A stretch of 64,000 bases of DNA. Origin: Cheilinus undulatus. Its lineage: Eukaryota > Chordata > Actinopteri > Labriformes > Labridae. This document shows, piece by piece, positions 60,014 to 64,000 of this stretch (the stretch's first letter is position 1; every line of letters starts with the position of its first letter). Location of the stretch: assembly GCF_018320785.1 (NCBI RefSeq), contig NC_054867.1, positions 28,213,855 through 28,277,854 of the forward strand. The letters run 5' to 3'. The position numbers were made by a program, and so were the translations under genes. The notes beneath the pieces are model-generated. The model did not search any database, was not told the DNA's origin, and worked only from the letters and a program-made list of their open reading frames with translations.

Positions 60014-61770
60014 CAGTGCTTAACAAATTTATTAGACCTCTGTCATATTTGTCTCAGAGACCATCCAGCATCATGAAGTGCTTTAATGCGGACTCATTTG
60101 TTTTCAGTCAGCTCTCCACGTCTTACCATTTAGAACAGGAATGAGGAATTTCAAACTGAATTCACCTTTATATACCTAAATTTGAGCCAGCTCACTGGGC
60201 TTCTCTGAGAAGTTAGAAATTAAGCATAACTATCAACCACTAAAACTAATTTTTCTGTTCAGGAATGCAAGGAAATAACTATAATTTGACATATTAATCA
60301 AGAAATAATAATGTGCTTTACTATTTTTTCAGTTTTTTTGTAAATTAGTAAATTTGACAATTCATGGGTAACAATAATAATTATATTTTAGCATTAAAAA
60401 TATCATTTTGGTTAAAGGGCTTCTACATATTGGTGTATTAACCATTGCAGAAACATGTAAAATGATTTTGGTCATTACCAATGCTGTTAATTTAGAGCAG
60501 CCGTGGCATAAACCTTACTTTGGGTGGTGGTCTAATAAATTTGTTAAGCACTGTATAGTGCTTAACAAATTTATTAGACCACCCTAAATCTAACCAGTGT
60601 AAAGGTGTTTGCTTATGATCTTTGATAGATTTATTCTTTTCAGTGTCTTACAAAACAGAAATTTCATGAAACATGTTTATAACTGGAATTTCAAGCTATT
60701 AATGATTAATTGATGTGTGGTCACAGTAATATTGTAGGGTTGACTGAACTGTGGTGGAGGGGCCCAAAAATCCCGTCAACACCCCTGTTTGCTGCAATGA
60801 CGTTGGATTAGGCTAAAATGAAGTCAACCTAAAGAAATAAGTTTACGAAATGTTTTCTTATTGTGCAAAGGACAGACTTTGTTTTAATCCAACTGGTTTA
60901 GGAGTTGTTTGGGATTACTGAAATACCTTAAGAAAAGCATTTAATGTATTCAAACCACCATCTGTGCTTCTCAGTGATAGGCCTATGTCATTTTTGGAAA
61001 AAATTGTGATAATGCTTGGCAGTGATTTCATTGTTTCAGAATGAGCAATGTGATGTTTCATCCATCAAAATTCATATCGTGACAATAAAAACTGCACGAG
61101 ATGAACAAGTGTTGGTAAGAAACTCCAATGCATTACTCAGCTTGGTTGAAGTGGTTGCAGCTCTGCCCCACTGACAGACGGAGCTGTTATTGCTGACGTG
61201 TTGCACCGCCCCATCACTCCATAGTAAAAAATCTGAAGAGATCTTGTCACTCTCAAGAGACAAGTGAAATCACAACGGCGCTCTCTAAACCCCAGTCTGC
61301 CCAGAGATCACCCAGAGTCCTTCCTGTCACCTGGGAGATTCAAATTCAGCCTCACAGTGTGAATGCACAGCGGTGTCCACATGGAGACTGTGCCACATAG
61401 ACAACAACTGTATTCGTCATCAGCTGGACAAATGAAACTACAATACACATAAAATAGAGCAGGCAGAGAAGAAATGAGTCTCTGGCTTACCGTGTAGTGG
61501 ATTTTCAGCGTGTCTCCCATTTTAGAAAGTACCGAGCAAGTTTCAGGTCTCACCTTAGATCAAAAGAGTTCACAGTTAGCAGTGAAGCATTCATTCCGTT
61601 GGTTTGTGTTACTGTGTTACAGCTGCTGTCTTACTGCAGTGTGGATGTGTGAATACATGTGTCTCACTCACCAGGGTCTCCACCTGCAGCTCTTCGGGTG
61701 CATTTTCTTCTCCCCGCACGAGCCCGTAGGTGAGAACCGCGAGTAGGAGCAGAACACCGCTGGTCTTCAT
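57485..61770 (-). CDS. fkbp11: FK506-binding protein 11 (FKBP19), ER peptidyl-prolyl isomerase
   Basis: Secretory-pathway FKBP-family prolyl isomerase, membrane-anchored, abundant in secretory cells. Coding exons in transcription order: 61770-61672, 61553-61491, 59098-59011, 58890-58857, 58722-58652, 57693-57485. In frame throughout; 187 aa (human 201). Signal peptide about 1-20 (MKTSGVLLLLAVLTYGLVRG); FKBP domain about 45-130 with GDTLKIHYTGKLMDGKVIDS and IPSHLAYGKKGYPPTIPGDA; one transmembrane segment about 146-166; Lys-rich cytosolic tail ending KKIKKK. As in mammalian FKBP11, the Trp of the FKBP12 pocket is replaced (GLEQSL). The tail and single FKBP domain separate it from FKBP2, FKBP7 and FKBP14. 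Intron 2 (59099-61490) carries an AT microsatellite and two MITE copies. Confidence 0.94.
59918..60010. repeat. CA/TA microsatellite
   Basis: (CA)n followed by (ATAA)n and a pure (AT) run of about 50 bases (from about 59958), ending directly at the TA that bounds the next MITE. Confidence 0.93.
60014..60553. mobile_element. Tc1/mariner-type MITE copy 1 in fkbp11 intron 2
   Basis: TA-flanked (60012-60013 and 60554-60555). The left end CAGTGCTTAACAAATTTATT and the right end (its reverse complement with one change) match well. The 540-bp element contains non-coding sequence only. Same family as 41278-41526. Confidence 0.85.
60556..60620. mobile_element. Second MITE copy abutting the first
   Basis: TAGTGCTTAACAAATTTATT then GACCACC starts straight after the TA that ends copy 1, so both share one TA. 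The first base is T instead of C. No right-hand terminus was found before 61490, so the end given covers only the recognisable left part. The rest of the intron shows nothing recognised. Confidence 0.7.
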
Positions 61771-62200
61771 TGTGAAGTTCTAGAAAAGAGCTGCAATCCA
61801 CCAACTTCCGTGTGGGCTTCTTCTGCACACGGCTGCAGCCGACAGAGGCAGAGAGGAGGGAGACGTCGACTACAGTGTCCAAAATGGCTCTGCCCCCGCG
61901 TAATGCTGATGTGTTATAATACTTAAGTGATAAGGACTAGAGGCTCGTGGACGTTGCCCCAACACCTGGGTCCCTCTGAAGATCCCGCCTCAAACATTTC
62001 CCCTGCATCCCATCAGGTTTCTGCCCCGCGGGGGAGACGCGGAAGCGGAGTTGAGAGGAGACGCCAGGGGGCGATGCTGAGCAGCTTTTGTCCAGCGCTC
62101 TGTGCTGGAAATCCTACATACAGCTGAGCCGACGGCTCACGCCACGTCGTCGTCGTCGATACAAATACCCCCAGTAGTCCATCACCAGTCTGGTCCTGAG
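61771..62200 (-). promoter_or_regulatory. fkbp11 upstream region with a UPRE-like word
   Basis: GC-richer than the surroundings. At 62141-62148 the minus strand reads GACGTGGC, close to the XBP1/ATF6 element TGACGTGG, about 370 bp upstream of the ATG. A CCACG word also lies at about 61946-61950 on the minus strand. Mammalian FKBP11 is a reported XBP1 target. The transcription start is not defined here. Confidence 0.3.
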
Positions 62201-62218
62201 TGCACAGAGCTGCGTTAA

Positions 62219-62290
62219 TGTACAGGAGCTGATACCAGCGTTTCCACGTACATGTGTACAGGAGCTGATACCAGCGTTTCCACGTACATG
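62219..62290. repeat. Two identical 36-bp tandem copies
   Basis: The 36-bp unit beginning TGTACAGGAGCTGATACCAG and ending CACGTACATG is present twice without mismatch (62219-62254 and 62255-62290). The unit's ends are themselves near-inverse (TGTAC and GTACA). Confidence 0.95.
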
Positions 62291-62349
62291 TCAAGATTTG
62301 TGGACTTAATTGTGTTTTTGTGAAAATAGTGTATTGATTTATTTTAAAG

Positions 62350-63714
62350 CAGTGGTTCTCAACTGGTGGGCTGTGACCCAGTAGTGGGCCACAGAACTGT
62401 TTTCAGTAGGTTGCCTTTATGTGCCTGGAAAAAAAAAGAAAATCAGTCAAGATGATTTGCAGAAGCCCAAAGCAGATTTACATCAATATGTTTTATTTTT
62501 CTGTATTTCCTTGTGATACGAATTACATTTTTGTTATTTCCTTGAAATCACATATGATCTACCTGCTATCTTTATTTAAAAATAACCATTTTGCCATTAT
62601 AAGGTGTTAATTTAGATCTTTAAAAAAAAGTACATATTACCTTTCACATCTATTTGTTCCCTCTAAGGTCCAGACTGCAACATTTTTGAGACAGTCTGGC
62701 TGCACACCATTCATTTCTGATGGCCACTCTCTGAGAATGTTCATCTGGATGCGTTTATATAATTCAGAATGGAAAAACATACCAAAACTTTCAAAATAAA
62801 ATTGGACTAAGTTTCTGTTTAGGGTGCAGGTAAGTGAAGTAAGTGTTAAAGTACCAAAAGTTAAAAATCAAAAGCCTGACCTGTAAAACCTAATTACAAA
62901 ACATTTAATAAGCTGAGTGAACAATCTGCTTACAGGGAGAAAAAAAAAGCTTGTCCTCCATGAAACACTCTAACACAGCCAGAGTATCTTAGGTCGCCCA
63001 GTTAGCTGCGTAAGCTACGTATATAACTGGCTACATAGATTTTGGAACTATGTAGCTAAAGCTAAGCTCACAAAGCAGCCACATAAGCTATCCACAAAGC
63101 TACATGAGCTTTAGCTATGTTGCTAAAGCTCACATTGCTAAGCTAATTTAGCTATAGATACCAGAGCTACATAGCTGATATAGCTAAAGCTTAGCTCACA
63201 AAGCAGCTATGCTAAATATGTTATCTACGCATCTATGTTAGTTTTTGCCACGTTTGCTAAAGCTAACTTAGCTACATTTGTTTATGTAATAATGTTAATT
63301 ACATAACTAGTGTAGCTATGTAAGCTTTAGCTAAAGCTAATTAAGCTAAAGCGATACACCATTCATGTAACTACCTCTAAAATGGGTCTATGCATAAGTG
63401 AATCCTGGATTAGATCTCTATTACTTTTTTCTCTGTTTTATTCGTGAAATTTTCTTTAGTCTGTAATGTTTGCAATATGGTTATTTCATGAATTTAACTG
63501 CTAGACTGTGTTTATGAATAAAGTTCATAACAAAAAAAAATCTAAGATTTGAAATACATTGTACAGGCAAATTGCAGCACTTCCTTTCTGAGATACAAAG
63601 CATCTCAGATGAGAAGTCTGTGAGAGTGGTCGTCAGAAATGTATGGTCTGGGTCACAATTTGTCATTAACGAGGAGGTGGTAGACCCTGTGGCTAGATCA
63701 GTTGCAAACCAGTG
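62350..63714. mobile_element. hAT-like element, about 1.4 kb, non-coding
   Basis: The left end CAGTGGTTCTCAACTGGTGG and the right end (reverse-complemented CACTGGTTTGCAACTGAT) pair as terminal repeats. Flanks TTTTAAAG (62342-62349) and ATTTAAAG (63715-63722) agree at 7 of 8 positions. The interior includes an AGCT-rich stretch (62990-63360). No transposase is recognised. From 63723 to 64000 no gene is seen. Confidence 0.7.
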
Positions 63715-64000
63715 ATTTAAAGCTCCTGAGATGAGTGTTTAACTTGGTGTGAAACCAAATGAAACTGATTCTGATACCTGACCTAAAAAAGCAAATGTGA
63801 CCAACAGTGACAAGGCTGATGGTCTTGTTTTTTCCAGGTCCATTTTTATGCCTACAGTGATGACCAGTTAACTAACAAGACAATATCAGTAAAGAGGTAA
63901 GGTGAACTGCTTTTTTGAAAGGGGGCACCAGAATCAACACAAAAGAAAACATTTGATCACACAGGTATTTAATTTGTTTCTAGTACTAACTAATTTATGT

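Overview
The window looks like a bony-fish nuclear genome, probably a percomorph-type teleost. It is AT-rich, its genes have compact exons with GT-AG introns, and it is full of fish-typical Tc1/mariner and hAT transposons, MITEs and tRNA-type SINE pieces. I see no bacterial-style genes, CRISPR array, rRNA, confident tRNA gene, or recognisable retroviral or other LTR element.

Six protein-coding genes can be read exon by exon. (1) acvr1b (ALK4, activin/nodal type I receptor), + strand, 1428-13082, 9 exons, 505 aa. (2) prkag1 (AMPK gamma-1), - strand, 25657-19239, 13 exons, about 332 aa. (3) A Rheb-family GTPase, rhebl1 by gene neighbourhood, - strand, 38948-29787, 8 exons, 184 aa. (4) ikzf4 (Eos, Ikaros family), + strand, 43643-48841, 7 coding exons, 573 aa. 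(5) rps26, - strand, 54400-52791, 4 exons, 115 aa. (6) fkbp11, - strand, 61770-57485, 6 exons, 187 aa. Joined exons keep frame across every junction. The human orthologues all lie in 12q13, and the ikzf4-rps26 adjacency is kept, so this is a recognisable, partly rearranged conserved block.

Between and inside these genes lies transposon-derived DNA: a fairly young Tc1-like element in the last acvr1b intron; a 2.4-kb Tc1-like element carrying a nested hAT element in rhebl1 intron 2; a decayed Tc1 copy split by a hAT MITE between rps26 and fkbp11; two Tc1-type MITEs sharing one TA in fkbp11 intron 2; and a 1.4-kb hAT-like element downstream of fkbp11.

The genes are not an operon. Two of them meet in one pathway: AMPK (prkag1) restrains mTORC1 and Rheb activates it. 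A perfect 10-bp CLEAR-type palindrome (GTCACGTGAC) about 95 bp upstream of the Rheb-like start codon is the most testable regulatory lead. A second is the clustering of GTTAGC/GCTAGC words at the 5' ends of five of the six genes. I found no convincing new multi-gene system; the interest lies in regulatory sites and nested mobile elements.
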